A DNA stretch of 64,000 nt from Falsiroseomonas sp050563545 (GCF_050563545.1 NZ_JBNXUM010000016.1:62001-126000); one strand, 5' to 3'; positions 44,422 through 52,916 are shown, numbered from the stretch's first letter. Made by a program: numbers and translations. Notes: a model not told the origin generated them from the sequence alone.

Positions 44422-45234
44422 ATGCGTCTGCGCCCCCTTCTTCCCGGCCTCCTGCTCGCGCTGCCCCTGGCGGCCTGGCTGGCGCCCGGACCCGCCCTCG
44501 GCCAGCAGCAGGGCCAGGACTGGTTCATTCCGGGCCAGCAGCGGCCCCAGGGCCAGGGCCAGGCGCAGCCGGCCCAGCAGCGGCCGGGCCAGCCCGGCCA
44601 GGCACAGCCGCCGGGGCAGCGCCCCGCGGCCGGCCAGCGCCCCCCAGCGCCGGTCATCGCCATGCTGGACGTGCAGGAGGTCAACCGCCTCTCCGCTGCC
44701 TTCAACCAGGTGCGCGAGGAGATCGAGCGCCGCCGCGCCCGGCTGAACGACGACCTGCAGCGCGAGCAGGGCCGCTGGCGCGAGGAGCAGCAGGCCCTCG
44801 CCGGCGCCCGCGCCACCCTGCCGCCCGAGGTGCTGCGCGACCGCGAGCGCCAGCTGCAGGACCGCATCACCGACAGCCAGCGCATCTTCCGCGACCGCCA
44901 GCGCGCGATCGAGGCCTCGACCCAGGTCGGCCTCCAGCAGATCGAGCAGGCGCTCGGCGCGGTGATCCGGCAGGTCGCGTCCTCGCGCGGGGTGAACCTC
45001 GTGCTGCCGCGGCCGCTCATCATCTTCAACGACGCCGGCTTCGACATCACGGAGGAGGTCACGGCGCAGCTCAACCGCGTGCTGCGGACGGTGAACCTGC
45101 CCGCCGAGGGGCAGATGCCGCCGGAAGCCGCCGCGGCCGAGGCGCCGGCCCCCGCCCCGGCTCCCGCCCCGCGCCCGGCCAATGCCCCGGCGCCCGCCCC
45201 GGCCCGCCCGCCGGCGCCGCAGCCCTCGCGCTGA
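44422..45234 (+). CDS. skp: OmpH/Skp family periplasmic chaperone
   Basis: A 270-residue exported protein. The signal peptide (LLPGLLLALPLAAWLAPGPA) is followed by a Gln/Gly/Pro-rich stretch (about residues 28-75, repeated GQ/QP). The Skp domain has MLDVQEVNRLSAAFNQVREE, the long charged coiled-coil arms (about 95-175) and VNLVLPRPLIIFNDAGFDIT. A Pro/Ala repeat tail (about 235-265) ends the protein. Typical Skp is about 160-200 residues, so both low-complexity extensions are additions. It sits between bamA and lpxD as in many proteobacteria and probably escorts outer-membrane proteins to BamA. Confidence 0.88.
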   Translation: MRLRPLLPGLLLALPLAAWLAPGPALGQQQGQDWFIPGQQRPQGQGQAQPAQQRPGQPGQAQPPGQRPAAGQRPPAPVIAMLDVQEVNRLSAAFNQVREEIERRRARLNDDLQREQGRWREEQQALAGARATLPPEVLRDRERQLQDRITDSQRIFRDRQRAIEASTQVGLQQIEQALGAVIRQVASSRGVNLVLPRPLIIFNDAGFDITEEVTAQLNRVLRTVNLPAEGQMPPEAAAAEAPAPAPAPAPRPANAPAPAPARPPAPQPSR

Positions 45235-45244
45235 GCCGCGCGCG

Positions 45245-46273
45245 GTGGCGGCCGACCCGCGCTTCCATGCCGCCGGCCCGGCGCTGAGCCTGTCCGAGGC
45301 TGCGGCGATCGCCGGCGGCGAGTTGCGCGGCGGCGATCCCGGCGCGCGCGTCGCCGGCGTGGGACCGCTCGACGGTGCGGGACCGCAGGAGGTCTCCTTC
45401 CTCGACAACCGGCGCTATGCGGCGCAACTCGCCGGCACGCGGGCGGCGGCAGTGGTCCTGTCGGCCGATTTCGTGGAAAAGCTGCCGGCCGGCGTCGCCG
45501 CGATCGTGACCGCGCAGCCCTATCTCGGCTTCGCCCGCATCGCGGCCCGGCTGCATCCGCGCCCGTCGCCACGGGCGGGAATCCACCCGACGGCAGTGGT
45601 GGACCCCGACGCGACCGTCGGCCCGGGCTGCGAGATCGGCGCCTACGCGGTGGTCGAGGCCGGCGCGCAGGTCGGCGCGCACTGCATCCTCTCGGCCCAT
45701 GCCTATGTCGGGCCGGGCGTCGTGCTTGGGGATGGGTGCCGGATCGGCCCGCATGCTTCCATCACCCATGCCCTGGCCGGGCGCGGCGTGGTGCTGCATC
45801 CCGGCGCGCGGGTCGGGCAGGAAGGCTTCGGCTTCGCCGTGACACCCGACGGCCGCTTCGAGACGATGCCCCAGCTCGGCCGCGTGGTGCTGGGCGACGG
45901 GGTCGAGATCGGCGCCAATTCCTGCGTGGACCGCGGCAGCCAGGGCGACACGGTGATCGGCGCCGGCACCAGGCTCGATAACCTCGTGCAGGTCGCGCAC
46001 AACGTGAAGACGGGCCAGGCCTGCGTGATCGTCGCGCAGGTCGGGATCTCCGGGTCGGCGACGCTCGGCAACGGCGTGGTGCTGGGCGGGCAGGCCGGGG
46101 TGACCGGGCATCTCACGCTCGGCGACCGCGTGCGCGCCGGCGCGCAGTCCGGCGTGATGAACGACATCCCCGCCGGAACCGACGTCGTCGGCAGCCCCGC
46201 CTGGCCCGCGAGGGAGACGCTCAGGGCCGTTGCGGCGCTCCGCAAGCTCGGGCAGAAGCCCGCGCGCGGATAG
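45245..46273 (+). CDS. lpxD: UDP-3-O-(3-hydroxyacyl)glucosamine N-acyltransferase
   Basis: A 342-residue left-handed beta-helix acyltransferase that adds the second acyl chain to UDP-glucosamine in lipid A synthesis. The N-terminal uridine-binding domain has EVSFLDNRRYAAQL. Hexapeptide repeats run from about residue 110, and the active site is LDNLVQVAHNVKTGQ (catalytic His about 250) with GISGSATLGNGVVLGGQAG. Start GTG 45245, 10 bp after skp, gives the family N-terminus and a normal length. Confidence 0.96.
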   Translation: MAADPRFHAAGPALSLSEAAAIAGGELRGGDPGARVAGVGPLDGAGPQEVSFLDNRRYAAQLAGTRAAAVVLSADFVEKLPAGVAAIVTAQPYLGFARIAARLHPRPSPRAGIHPTAVVDPDATVGPGCEIGAYAVVEAGAQVGAHCILSAHAYVGPGVVLGDGCRIGPHASITHALAGRGVVLHPGARVGQEGFGFAVTPDGRFETMPQLGRVVLGDGVEIGANSCVDRGSQGDTVIGAGTRLDNLVQVAHNVKTGQACVIVAQVGISGSATLGNGVVLGGQAGVTGHLTLGDRVRAGAQSGVMNDIPAGTDVVGSPAWPARETLRAVAALRKLGQKPARG

Positions 46274-46289
46274 GGGAAGAAGCAGCACC

Positions 46290-46766
46290 ATGGACGCGAC
46301 CGCCAGCGCCGGCACCGAAGGAAGCGTCGGCACCTACGACATCGCCCGCATCATGCAGGCGATCCCGCACCGCTATCCCTTCCTGCTGGTGGACCGGGTC
46401 GTGGAGATCGTCGCCGACAAGAGCGCGGTCGGCATCAAGAACGTCTCGATCAACGAGAACTTCTTCCAGGGCCACTTCCCCGCCCACCCCGTCCTCCCCG
46501 GCGTGCTCATCATCGAGAGCATGGCCCAGACCGCCGCCGTGCTGGTGGTGGAGACGCTCGGCCCCTCGGCCGAAGGCAAGCTCGTGTATTTCATGACCGT
46601 CGAGGGCGCGAAGTTCCGCAAGCCCGTCGTGCCCGGCGACCAGATGCGGGTGCATGTCGTCAAGCAGAAGCAGCGCGGCAACATCTGGAAGTTCGAGGCG
46701 GAGGCGAAGGTGGACGGCAAGGTCGTCGCCGAGGCCACCTATTCCGCGATGATCCTGGACCGGTAG
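46290..46766 (+). CDS. fabZ: 3-hydroxyacyl-[acyl-carrier-protein] dehydratase FabZ
   Basis: A 158-residue hot-dog fold dehydratase of fatty-acid elongation. RIMQAIPHRYPFLLVDRVVE opens the domain. The catalytic His/Glu pair is in NFFQGHFPAHPVLPGVLIIE (about residues 62-81). The first 18 residues are a short low-complexity lead. It lies between lpxD and lpxA, which links fatty-acid and lipid A supply, and is preceded by AGGGGAAGAA at 46272-46281 as ribosome-binding region. Confidence 0.97.
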   Translation: MDATASAGTEGSVGTYDIARIMQAIPHRYPFLLVDRVVEIVADKSAVGIKNVSINENFFQGHFPAHPVLPGVLIIESMAQTAAVLVVETLGPSAEGKLVYFMTVEGAKFRKPVVPGDQMRVHVVKQKQRGNIWKFEAEAKVDGKVVAEATYSAMILDR

Positions 46767-46773
46767 CCGCCCC

Positions 46774-47619
46774 TTGGACCTTCCCACCCCGGGCATCGCC
46801 AGCGATGCCGTCATCTCGCCCGGCGCCTTCGTGGCTGACGGCGCGCGCATCGGACCTGGCAGCCGCATCGGCCCGGGCTGCGTCGTCGGCCCGGACTGCG
46901 TGCTCGGTGCCGGTGTCGAACTCGTTGCCCATGTCGTGCTCGACGGCCGGGTGACGCTCGGCGATGGCGTGCGCGTGTCACCGTTTGCGACCATCGGCCT
47001 GCCGCCCCAGGACCTGAAGTACAAGGGCGAGCCGACGGGCGTGATGATCGGCGCGCGGACCCATGTGCGGGAACACGCGACCATCCATCGCGGCAGCGTC
47101 GGCGGCGACGGCATGACGCGCATCGGCAGCGATTGCCTGATCATGTGCGTCGCCCATGTCGGCCATGACTGCCGCGTCGGGAACGGCGTCGTGCTGGTCA
47201 ACAACGTGATGCTCGCGGGCCATGTCGAGATCGGTGACTACGCCGTGCTGCAGGGCGCCGCGGGCGTGCAGCAATTCGTCCGCATCGGGCGCATGGCTCT
47301 CGTAACCGGCATGGCGGGCGTCGAGCGCAACGTGCTGCCCTTCGGCCGGGTGAAGGGCTACCGCGCGAAGTTCGCAGGGCTCAACACCATCGCGCTGCGC
47401 CGCCGCGTCGGCCTGTCCAAGGAGCAGGTCATCGTGATCGCGCGCGCCGTGCACGACCTCTACCGCGGCGGCCGCCCGGAGGAGAGCGCGGACGCCGTCG
47501 AAGCCGCCCATCCCGGCAATGCTCAGGTCGCCGAGATCGCGTCCTTCGCGCGCGACCGCGGCCGTCACGGCCTCTGCCCCTTCGGCCGCGCGGCCGAGGA
47601 CGAAGACGCGGAAGCCTGA
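46774..47619 (+). CDS. lpxA: UDP-N-acetylglucosamine O-acyltransferase
   Basis: A 281-residue beta-helix acyltransferase for the first step of lipid A synthesis. Hexapeptide repeats occupy residues about 10-190. Key segments are FATIGLPPQDLKYKGEPTG, HVREHATIHRG and LIMCVAHVGHDCRVGNGVVL (catalytic His about 128), with FVRIGRMALVTGMAGVERNV. The start is a TTG at 46774, 7 bp after fabZ. The C-terminal helical domain ends with an acidic EDEDAEA tail, slightly longer than usual. Confidence 0.96.
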   Translation: MDLPTPGIASDAVISPGAFVADGARIGPGSRIGPGCVVGPDCVLGAGVELVAHVVLDGRVTLGDGVRVSPFATIGLPPQDLKYKGEPTGVMIGARTHVREHATIHRGSVGGDGMTRIGSDCLIMCVAHVGHDCRVGNGVVLVNNVMLAGHVEIGDYAVLQGAAGVQQFVRIGRMALVTGMAGVERNVLPFGRVKGYRAKFAGLNTIALRRRVGLSKEQVIVIARAVHDLYRGGRPEESADAVEAAHPGNAQVAEIASFARDRGRHGLCPFGRAAEDEDAEA

Positions 47620-47620
47620 C

Positions 47621-48490
47621 GTGAGCGATGCCGGGCCGCTCGGCCTGATCGCCGGCGCCGGCGTCATGCCGCAGCGCATCGCCGATGCCGGGCTGAAGTC
47701 GGGCCGCGAGGTGTTCTGCATCCTGGTCCAGGGCTTCGCGAAGCCCGCGGACTATGCGCGCGTCCCGCACGAGGTCGTCCCCCTCGGCCAGGTCGGGCAG
47801 ATGCTGTCGCTGCTGCGGGCGCGCGGCGTGAAGGAACTCGTTCTTGCAGGGCGCGTGGCGCGGCCCTCGCTGCTGTCCTTCCGCTTCGACGCGGAGGGCC
47901 TGCGCATGGTCGGGCGGCTCGGCAAGCGCGCGATCTTCGGTGGCGACGACGGGCTGCTCTCCGCGATCCTGAAGCTGATCGAGGAGGAAGGCTTTGTCGC
48001 CCGCGGCGCCCAGGAAGTGCTGGCCGACCTCACGGTTGAGCCCGGCCTGCTGACGACGCATGCCCCGGACGACCAGGCCCGCGCGGACATCCTGCGCGGC
48101 ATCGAGGTCGCGCTCGCGCTGGGCAGCGCCGATGTCGGGCAGTGCTGCGTGGTGCAGCAGGGGCTGGTCCTCGCGATCGAGGCGATCGAGGGAACCGACG
48201 GGATGCTGGCGCGCTGCGCCGGCGTCAGGCGGGAAGGCCCAGGCGGCGTGCTGGTGAAGCTGGTCAAGCCGCGCCAGGACATCCGCGCCGACCTGCCGGT
48301 GATCGGGCCCGAGACGATCGCCGGCGCCGTCGCAGCGGGGCTGCGCGGAATCGCGATCGAGGCTCGCGCCGGCGTCGCCGGCACGCTCGTCGTCGACCGC
48401 GAGGAGACCATCGCGGCGGCGGAGGCCGCCGGCCTCTTCCTGATCGCCATCAGACCGCACCACTACCTCGCCGAGGAGAAGACGCCATGA
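47621..48490 (+). CDS. lpxI: UDP-2,3-diacylglucosamine diphosphatase LpxI
   Basis: A 289-residue enzyme that releases UMP from UDP-2,3-diacylglucosamine, the alphaproteobacterial replacement for LpxH. Family text: GLIAGAGVMPQRIADAG (residues 7-23), VKELVLAGRVARPSL, GCRV-like SADVGQCCVVQQGLVLAIEA and EGTDGMLARCA, then GVLVKLVKPRQDIRADLPVI. The GTG at 47621 is 1 bp after lpxA, and the stop overlaps the next gene's ATG. lpxB, which usually follows, is not here; a glyoxalase-type gene takes its place. Confidence 0.95.
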   Translation: MSDAGPLGLIAGAGVMPQRIADAGLKSGREVFCILVQGFAKPADYARVPHEVVPLGQVGQMLSLLRARGVKELVLAGRVARPSLLSFRFDAEGLRMVGRLGKRAIFGGDDGLLSAILKLIEEEGFVARGAQEVLADLTVEPGLLTTHAPDDQARADILRGIEVALALGSADVGQCCVVQQGLVLAIEAIEGTDGMLARCAGVRREGPGGVLVKLVKPRQDIRADLPVIGPETIAGAVAAGLRGIAIEARAGVAGTLVVDREETIAAAEAAGLFLIAIRPHHYLAEEKTP

Positions 48491-48879
48491 GCGGCAAGTT
48501 CCTGCACACCATGATCCGGGTCGGCGATCTCGACCGGAGCGTGAAGTTCTACACCGAGCTCCTCGGCATGAAGGAGCTGCGCCGGCGCGACGTGCCGGAC
48601 GGCAAATACACCCTGGCCTTCCTGGGCTACGGCACCGGCAATGCCGAGGGGCAGGGCGAGATCGAGCTGACCTACAATTACGGCGTCGAGAAATACGAGC
48701 ACGGCAACGCCTTCGGCCATCTCGCGGTCGGCGTGCCGGACGTCGCCGCGGCCTGCGAGGCCGTGCGCAAGGGCGGCGGCAAGGTGACGCGCGAGGCGGG
48801 TCCCGTGAAGTTCGGCACCACGATCATCGCCTTCGTCGAGGACCCCGACGGCTACAAGATCGAGCTGATCCAGCGCTGA
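48487..48879 (+). CDS. gloA: Lactoylglutathione lyase (glyoxalase I)
   Basis: A 130-residue VOC-fold metalloenzyme converting the methylglyoxal-glutathione hemithioacetal to S-lactoylglutathione. The metal ligands of the GloA family are all present: His in FLHTMIRVGDLDRS (residue 7), Glu in GEIELTYNYG (about 56), His in AFGHLAVGV (about 75) and Glu in DGYKIELIQR (about 127). The Ni-type short length matches E. coli GloA. It overlaps the lpxI stop by 4 bp (ATGA), so it is coupled to the lipid A operon. Confidence 0.93.
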   Translation: MSGKFLHTMIRVGDLDRSVKFYTELLGMKELRRRDVPDGKYTLAFLGYGTGNAEGQGEIELTYNYGVEKYEHGNAFGHLAVGVPDVAAACEAVRKGGGKVTREAGPVKFGTTIIAFVEDPDGYKIELIQR

Positions 48880-49009
48880 GGATCCGTTTCGCGGGACGCG
48901 GGGCACGGAAACCGATACGTCCCGCTGCTTGATCGCGCGGCTGCGGGCGCGCGATGGTTCCCCCAGCGGCTCGCGCGCCGACCCGGCGCGCCCCGCGGGA
49001 GGGACAAGC

Positions 49010-49435
49010 ATGCGGTTCATCGCGATCGCGGCGCTGGCGGCGGGGCTCTGCCTGCCGGCGCTGCCCGGCCGCGCCCAGGTCACGGGCGACAATTTCGGCG
49101 GGGGGAAGACGTCCGACCTCGCGGCGCTGTGCGGCGCGACGCAGACCGACCAGTACGTGGTCTCGGCCGTCAATTTCTGCCACGGCTTCCTGATGGGCGT
49201 GGGGCAGCTGCATTCCGCCCTGACGCAGCCCGGCGTCGGCGTCAGGCCCTATTTCTGCCTGCCGAACCCCCGCCCCTCGCTTGATCAGGTGCGTGGCGCC
49301 TTCGTCGGCTGGGTCGCGGCGAACCCGCAATACGGCGCCACCCCCGCGGTCGAAGGCGTGACGCGCTTCGGCGAGGCCACCTATCCCTGCCCGCCTAGCC
49401 AGACCCGCGCCTCTCGGCGCGGCGCGACCCAATAA
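49010..49435 (+). CDS. Rap1a/Tai-domain exported protein
   Basis: A 141-residue secreted protein. A signal peptide (MRFIAIAALAAGLCLPALPG, cleavage near GRAQ) is followed by a domain with LAALCGATQTDQYVVSAVNF, CHGFLMGVGQ and the late WVAANPQYGATPAVEG, plus several cysteines. This matches the Rap1a/Tai immunity-protein fold, but in alphaproteobacteria such genes are mostly stand-alone periplasmic proteins of unknown role. No type VI effector is nearby. ATG 49010 is preceded by GGGAGGG (48998-49004). A glycine-zipper lipoprotein gene follows after 12 bp. Confidence 0.75.
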   Translation: MRFIAIAALAAGLCLPALPGRAQVTGDNFGGGKTSDLAALCGATQTDQYVVSAVNFCHGFLMGVGQLHSALTQPGVGVRPYFCLPNPRPSLDQVRGAFVGWVAANPQYGATPAVEGVTRFGEATYPCPPSQTRASRRGATQ

Positions 49436-49447
49436 AGGAGAGCGACG

Positions 49448-49663
49448 ATGCGCAAGATCCTCGTCCTGCCCGTCATCGCGGCCCTGACGCTCGGCGGCTG
49501 CGCCAACATGAACGAGACGCAGCGCTCCACCGCCACCGGCGCCGCGATCGGCGCGGTCGGCGGCGCGGCGCTCGGCTCGCTCTCGGGCAATGCGGGCTGG
49601 GGCGCCCTGATCGGCGCCGGCACCGGGGCGGCCGGCGGCTACTTCGTGGGCCGGTCGCGCTGA
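49448..49663 (+). CDS. Glycine-zipper lipoprotein
   Basis: A 71-residue lipoprotein. The signal peptide ends in the lipobox LGGC (lipidated Cys at residue 18). The mature part is a glycine-zipper: GAAIGAVGGAALGSLSG and GALIGAGTGAAGGYFVGRSR, predicted to insert into or lie on the outer membrane. Such proteins are linked to envelope integrity, but no precise role can be read. AAAGGAG at 49434-49440 is a good ribosome-binding site. It is probably co-transcribed with the preceding exported protein. Confidence 0.85.
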   Translation: MRKILVLPVIAALTLGGCANMNETQRSTATGAAIGAVGGAALGSLSGNAGWGALIGAGTGAAGGYFVGRSR

Positions 49664-49678
49664 CCGGCTGAGGCCGGG

Positions 49679-49759
49679 GAGACGCGGGGCGGTCCGGTAT
49701 CGCCCTCGCATCCCCCCGGCCGGCGGCACCGCCACCCCCGGATGGCGGCGCCGCGTCTC
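49679..49759. terminator. Possible bidirectional terminator / inverted repeat
   Basis: GAGACGCGG (49679-49687) and CCGCGTCTC (49751-49759) form a 9-bp inverted repeat around a GC-rich loop that has its own GGCGG/CCGCC stem. It fills the space between the convergent lipoprotein gene and the minus-strand gene ending at 49764. No clear T-run is present. Confidence 0.4.
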
Positions 49760-49763
49760 GTCT

Positions 49764-50444
49764 TCAGGCGCTGCGCGCCGCCGGATCGGTCGTGCCGGCA
49801 AGCTCCGCCTGCAGGCGGCGCAGGCGGACCGCGAGCTGAAGCTGGCGCTCCGCCTCCTCCTCGCGCTTGGCGGCCCACCAGAGGTGATGCGCGCGGGAGG
49901 TCGCGCTGGCGTCCAGAGCGCGGGCCCCCCGGGCATTGCGGGTGGCCGCGTCCCTGGCGACCGCCGCGGCCTGCGTGGCACTGCGCACCCCGGCGCGCGC
50001 GGACGCGGCCAGGGTGGGCTTCGCGCCCTCCGTCCTGGCCCAGTACGCAACCAGGCGGGCGATCCGGCCGGGTTCGGCATCGTAGATCGGCTCTCCGCCC
50101 ACGCCGGCGGAGAAGGGGATCTCGGCGAAGAGTGTGGTCGGGCTGCGCCACTCCAGGCGCCGGATCTCGAGCTCCGCGACCTCGCCGCCACGGAAATCGA
50201 GGCGCAGCTGGCCCGCGAAGCAGGTGCGCGCGCCGATGCCGGGCAGGGTGGACGCATCGAGCTGGAAGCTGGCGAGCAGCGCGCCGCGGGATGCGGAGTC
50301 GCCGCCGAGGCCGCCGAGCAGCAGGGGCATTGCTGCGCCCTCGGCCTCGATGAGCGCGAGGTTGTCCTTTTCCAGACCCCAGCCCGCCGCGTCCTGCGCG
50401 AAAGGGTGGACCGGCGGCAATGCAGTCGCGGGCCGCGTGGTCAT
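49764..50444 (-). CDS. Unrecognised soluble protein
   Basis: A 226-residue protein with no signal peptide or membrane segment; I recognise no family. The N-terminal half is probably beta-rich (LEKDNLALIEAEGAAMPLLL, FAGQLRLDFRGGEVAELEIR). The second half is Ala/Arg-rich helix (GVRSATQAAAVARDAATRNA, KREEEAERQLQLAVRLRRLQ), possibly a coiled coil. The ATG at 50444 is the most natural start; an open frame continues to 50603 but overlaps the leader of the divergent ATPase gene. Its divergent position next to the YcjX/YcjF pair may mean shared regulation. Confidence 0.5.
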   Translation of the reverse strand: MTTRPATALPPVHPFAQDAAGWGLEKDNLALIEAEGAAMPLLLGGLGGDSASRGALLASFQLDASTLPGIGARTCFAGQLRLDFRGGEVAELEIRRLEWRSPTTLFAEIPFSAGVGGEPIYDAEPGRIARLVAYWARTEGAKPTLAASARAGVRSATQAAAVARDAATRNARGARALDASATSRAHHLWWAAKREEEAERQLQLAVRLRRLQAELAGTTDPAARSA

Positions 50445-50545
50445 TCGATGGTCTCCCGTTCCTCGCCGCGCGGGCGGCTTCGATGCGGGAAGGAACACCG
50501 GAACGGCCCATGGGCGTGACGCATGGCTGTGCAGGGGCGGTTTCG

Positions 50546-52030
50546 ATGCGGTGCAAGACCGGCGTCTTGCGGGATCGGAGGGGCTGGGCTCTTGCTGTCC
50601 CAACGCCGCGCCGGAGGCCCGACCTGCCCACCCCCTCGCTTCTCGTCCCCTTCGAGGACGCGCTGGCCGGCGCCGGCGACCTGATGCGCGCGCTGGCGGG
50701 GCGCGATCGGGTGCGGCTGGCCGTGACCGGCCTGTCGCGCGCGGGCAAGACGGTGTTCCTGACCTCGCTGGTGGCGAACCTCCTCGCAGCGGGGCAGGGG
50801 GCGCGGACCCTGCCGGCGCTGGAGGCCGCGGCGGGCGGGCGGCTGCGCCGGGTGCGCCTTGTGCCGGCCGAGACGCAGGCGACGCCGCGCTTCGATGCGA
50901 CGGGCCATCTGCTGGCGCTGGCCGCCGACCCGCCGCGCTGGCCGGCGCGCACGGACGACCTTTCCACGCTGGAACTCGCGCTGGAGCTGGAACCGCGAAC
51001 CATGCTGGGCCAGGCGCGGGCCGCCTTCGCGGGGCCGCGGCGCGTCACGCTGGAACTGCTCGACTATCCCGGGGAGTGGCTGCTGGACCTGCCGATGCTC
51101 GGCCAGTCCTGGCCGGACTGGTCGCGCGCGACGCTGGCCCGGCTGCGCCGCGGCAAGCGGGCCGAGGCGGCGGCCGGGTTCCTCGGCTTCGTCGATGCCC
51201 TGCCCGCCAAGGCGCCGGCCGAGGAGGCGATCGCGCGCCAGGGCTTCGCGCTGTACCGCGAGGCGCTGCTGACCTGCCGCGACCGGCTGGGCTTCCGCTT
51301 CCTCCAGCCCGGGCGCGTGCTGAACCCCGGGCCGCGCGGGGACGCACCGCTGCTCTGGTTCTTCCCCCTGCCGCATCCCGAGGGTGGGCCGCTGGCCGAC
51401 CTGATGGCGCGGCGCCATGCGGCCTATCTCGAGGATGCGCGCGCCGGTTTCTTCGACCCCTTCTTCCGCCGCTTCCACCGCCAGGCCGTGCTGGTGGATG
51501 CGCTGGGGGCGCTGCATGCCGGGGAGGAAGCCTTCGACGACACGGCCGAGGCGCTTGCCGCCGTGTCTGGCAGCCTGCGCGGCGGGCTCGGCCTGCTCGA
51601 CCTGCTGACGGGGCAGGGGGTGCGCCGCGTCGGCTTCGCCGCGACCAAGGCGGACCACGTGCCGGCGCGCGCGCGGGAATCGCTGGTCGGGCTGCTCGGT
51701 GACCTTGTGGGCCGCGATCCCGCAGGGCCGCTTGATGCCGCGACGTCGGTGCACGCCATCGCTGCGATCCGCTGCACGGAGGATGCGGTGGCCACGCTGG
51801 AGGGCCGGCCCTTCGCGGCCGTGCGCGGCGTGCTGCTCGATGGCGGCCGCAGCGCCACAGTCTATGCCGGCGAGGTCCCGCCGCGCCGGCCCGCGCCCGA
51901 TTTCTGGGAGCACGCCTTCTTCGAGATGCCGGTCTTCCAGCCCCCGCGCCTCGTGGGTGACGGCGCCGCCGGCATTCCCCATCTGGGTCTAGACGCGCTG
52001 CTGGCGGCGTTGATCGGAGACCTGCTGTGA
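50546..52030 (+). CDS. YcjX-like P-loop protein
   Basis: A protein of about 494 residues of the YcjX/DUF463 family, putative GTP/ATP-binding proteins of unknown role often tied to envelope-stress genes. The P-loop is LAVTGLSRAGKTVFLTSLVA (about residues 54-73). The later VTLELLDYPGEWLLDLPML holds the Walker B-like aspartate, and FAATKADHVPARARESL resembles a nucleotide-specificity TKxD motif. The start is uncertain: ATG 50546 leaves about 50 residues before the P-loop, as in the family; ATG 50510 and 50684 are alternatives. The stop overlaps the next gene's GTG. Confidence 0.82.
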   Translation: MRCKTGVLRDRRGWALAVPTPRRRPDLPTPSLLVPFEDALAGAGDLMRALAGRDRVRLAVTGLSRAGKTVFLTSLVANLLAAGQGARTLPALEAAAGGRLRRVRLVPAETQATPRFDATGHLLALAADPPRWPARTDDLSTLELALELEPRTMLGQARAAFAGPRRVTLELLDYPGEWLLDLPMLGQSWPDWSRATLARLRRGKRAEAAAGFLGFVDALPAKAPAEEAIARQGFALYREALLTCRDRLGFRFLQPGRVLNPGPRGDAPLLWFFPLPHPEGGPLADLMARRHAAYLEDARAGFFDPFFRRFHRQAVLVDALGALHAGEEAFDDTAEALAAVSGSLRGGLGLLDLLTGQGVRRVGFAATKADHVPARARESLVGLLGDLVGRDPAGPLDAATSVHAIAAIRCTEDAVATLEGRPFAAVRGVLLDGGRSATVYAGEVPPRRPAPDFWEHAFFEMPVFQPPRLVGDGAAGIPHLGLDALLAALIGDLL

Positions 52031-52911
52031 GCGAAGGCGCCCCGCGGGGTCCGCGCGTGATCCTCGAGGAGTCCGCGGCGCCCGCGCCGAGGCTGGATTT
52101 CGGCTGGGAGCAGGCGGTAGCCCCCGTCGCCGCGCCGCGGCCGCCACGGCGCTGGTCGGCGCTGTCGCTCGCCGCCTCCGGCGTCTCGGTGCTTCTGGTC
52201 GGGCTTTCGCTGCTCGACGTCGCGAACTTCGTCCAGGACCAGTTCGCACGCGGCGCGTGGCAGGGCTGGATCACGCTCACCGTCGCGGTGCTGGGCTATG
52301 GGCTGATCGCCTGGGCCTTCCTGCGCGAACTGCGCGGCCTGTGGTCCCTGCACGCCGTGGACCGCGCGCGGGAAGCCTTTGCGCGGCGCGACTACGTGGC
52401 GGCGCGGGACGCGACGCTCGCCTGGGCGGCGCGCACGCCGGCCGCGCAGGGCATGCGCGAAGCGCTGCGCGGGGCCAACGACCTCGATAGCTTCGCCGCG
52501 CTGCTGGAAGCCGGGCCGCTCGCGGAGCTCGACCGCGCCTCGGCCGCGGCGGGCCGGGCCGCGGCGACGCAGGCCTTCGCGGCCACCGCGGTGGTGCCCT
52601 CGCCGGCGCTGGACGCCGTCTTCTTCGCCTGGCGCGGCGTGCGCCTGGTGCGCGAAGTCGCGGCGATCCATGGGTTGCGGCCGGGCCTTGCGGGTACGGT
52701 GTCGCTGCTGCGCCGCGCGATCTTCGAGGCCGGCGCGGTCGCCGCCGCGGATGTCGCGATCGACGCTGCGACGCGCGCCGTGGTCACAAACCCGCTGGTG
52801 GAGAAGCTGGCCGGCGAGGCCGGCAAGGGCGCGGTCGCGGCGCGCCGGATGCTGATGCTGGCGCGCGCCGCCGCCCGGGCCTGCCGGATCCTGCCGCCGG
52901 AGCGGGGCTAG
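52027..52911 (+). CDS. YcjF/TIGR01620 family membrane protein
   Basis: A 294-residue inner-membrane protein that partners YcjX-type ATPases; function unknown. The N-terminus is Pro/Ala-rich. Two membrane helices follow (about residues 44-66, LSLAASGVSVLLVGLSLLDV, and 77-95, WITLTVAVLGYGLIAWAFL), then a long helical cytoplasmic domain ending with LMLARAAARACRILPPERG. A hydrophobic stretch near 190-230 includes VFFAWRGVRLVREVAAIHGL, typical of the family. The GTG at 52027 overlaps the ycjX-like stop by 4 bp. A regulator gene starts 5 bp later. Confidence 0.8.
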   Translation: MSEGAPRGPRVILEESAAPAPRLDFGWEQAVAPVAAPRPPRRWSALSLAASGVSVLLVGLSLLDVANFVQDQFARGAWQGWITLTVAVLGYGLIAWAFLRELRGLWSLHAVDRAREAFARRDYVAARDATLAWAARTPAAQGMREALRGANDLDSFAALLEAGPLAELDRASAAAGRAAATQAFAATAVVPSPALDAVFFAWRGVRLVREVAAIHGLRPGLAGTVSLLRRAIFEAGAVAAADVAIDAATRAVVTNPLVEKLAGEAGKGAVAARRMLMLARAAARACRILPPERG

Positions 52912-52916
52912 CCGCG

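Noticed and set aside
49010..49435. Immunity protein implying a type VI secretion or toxin system
   Set aside because: No effector, Hcp, VgrG or toxin-like gene is present nearby; the protein is better treated as a stand-alone exported protein.
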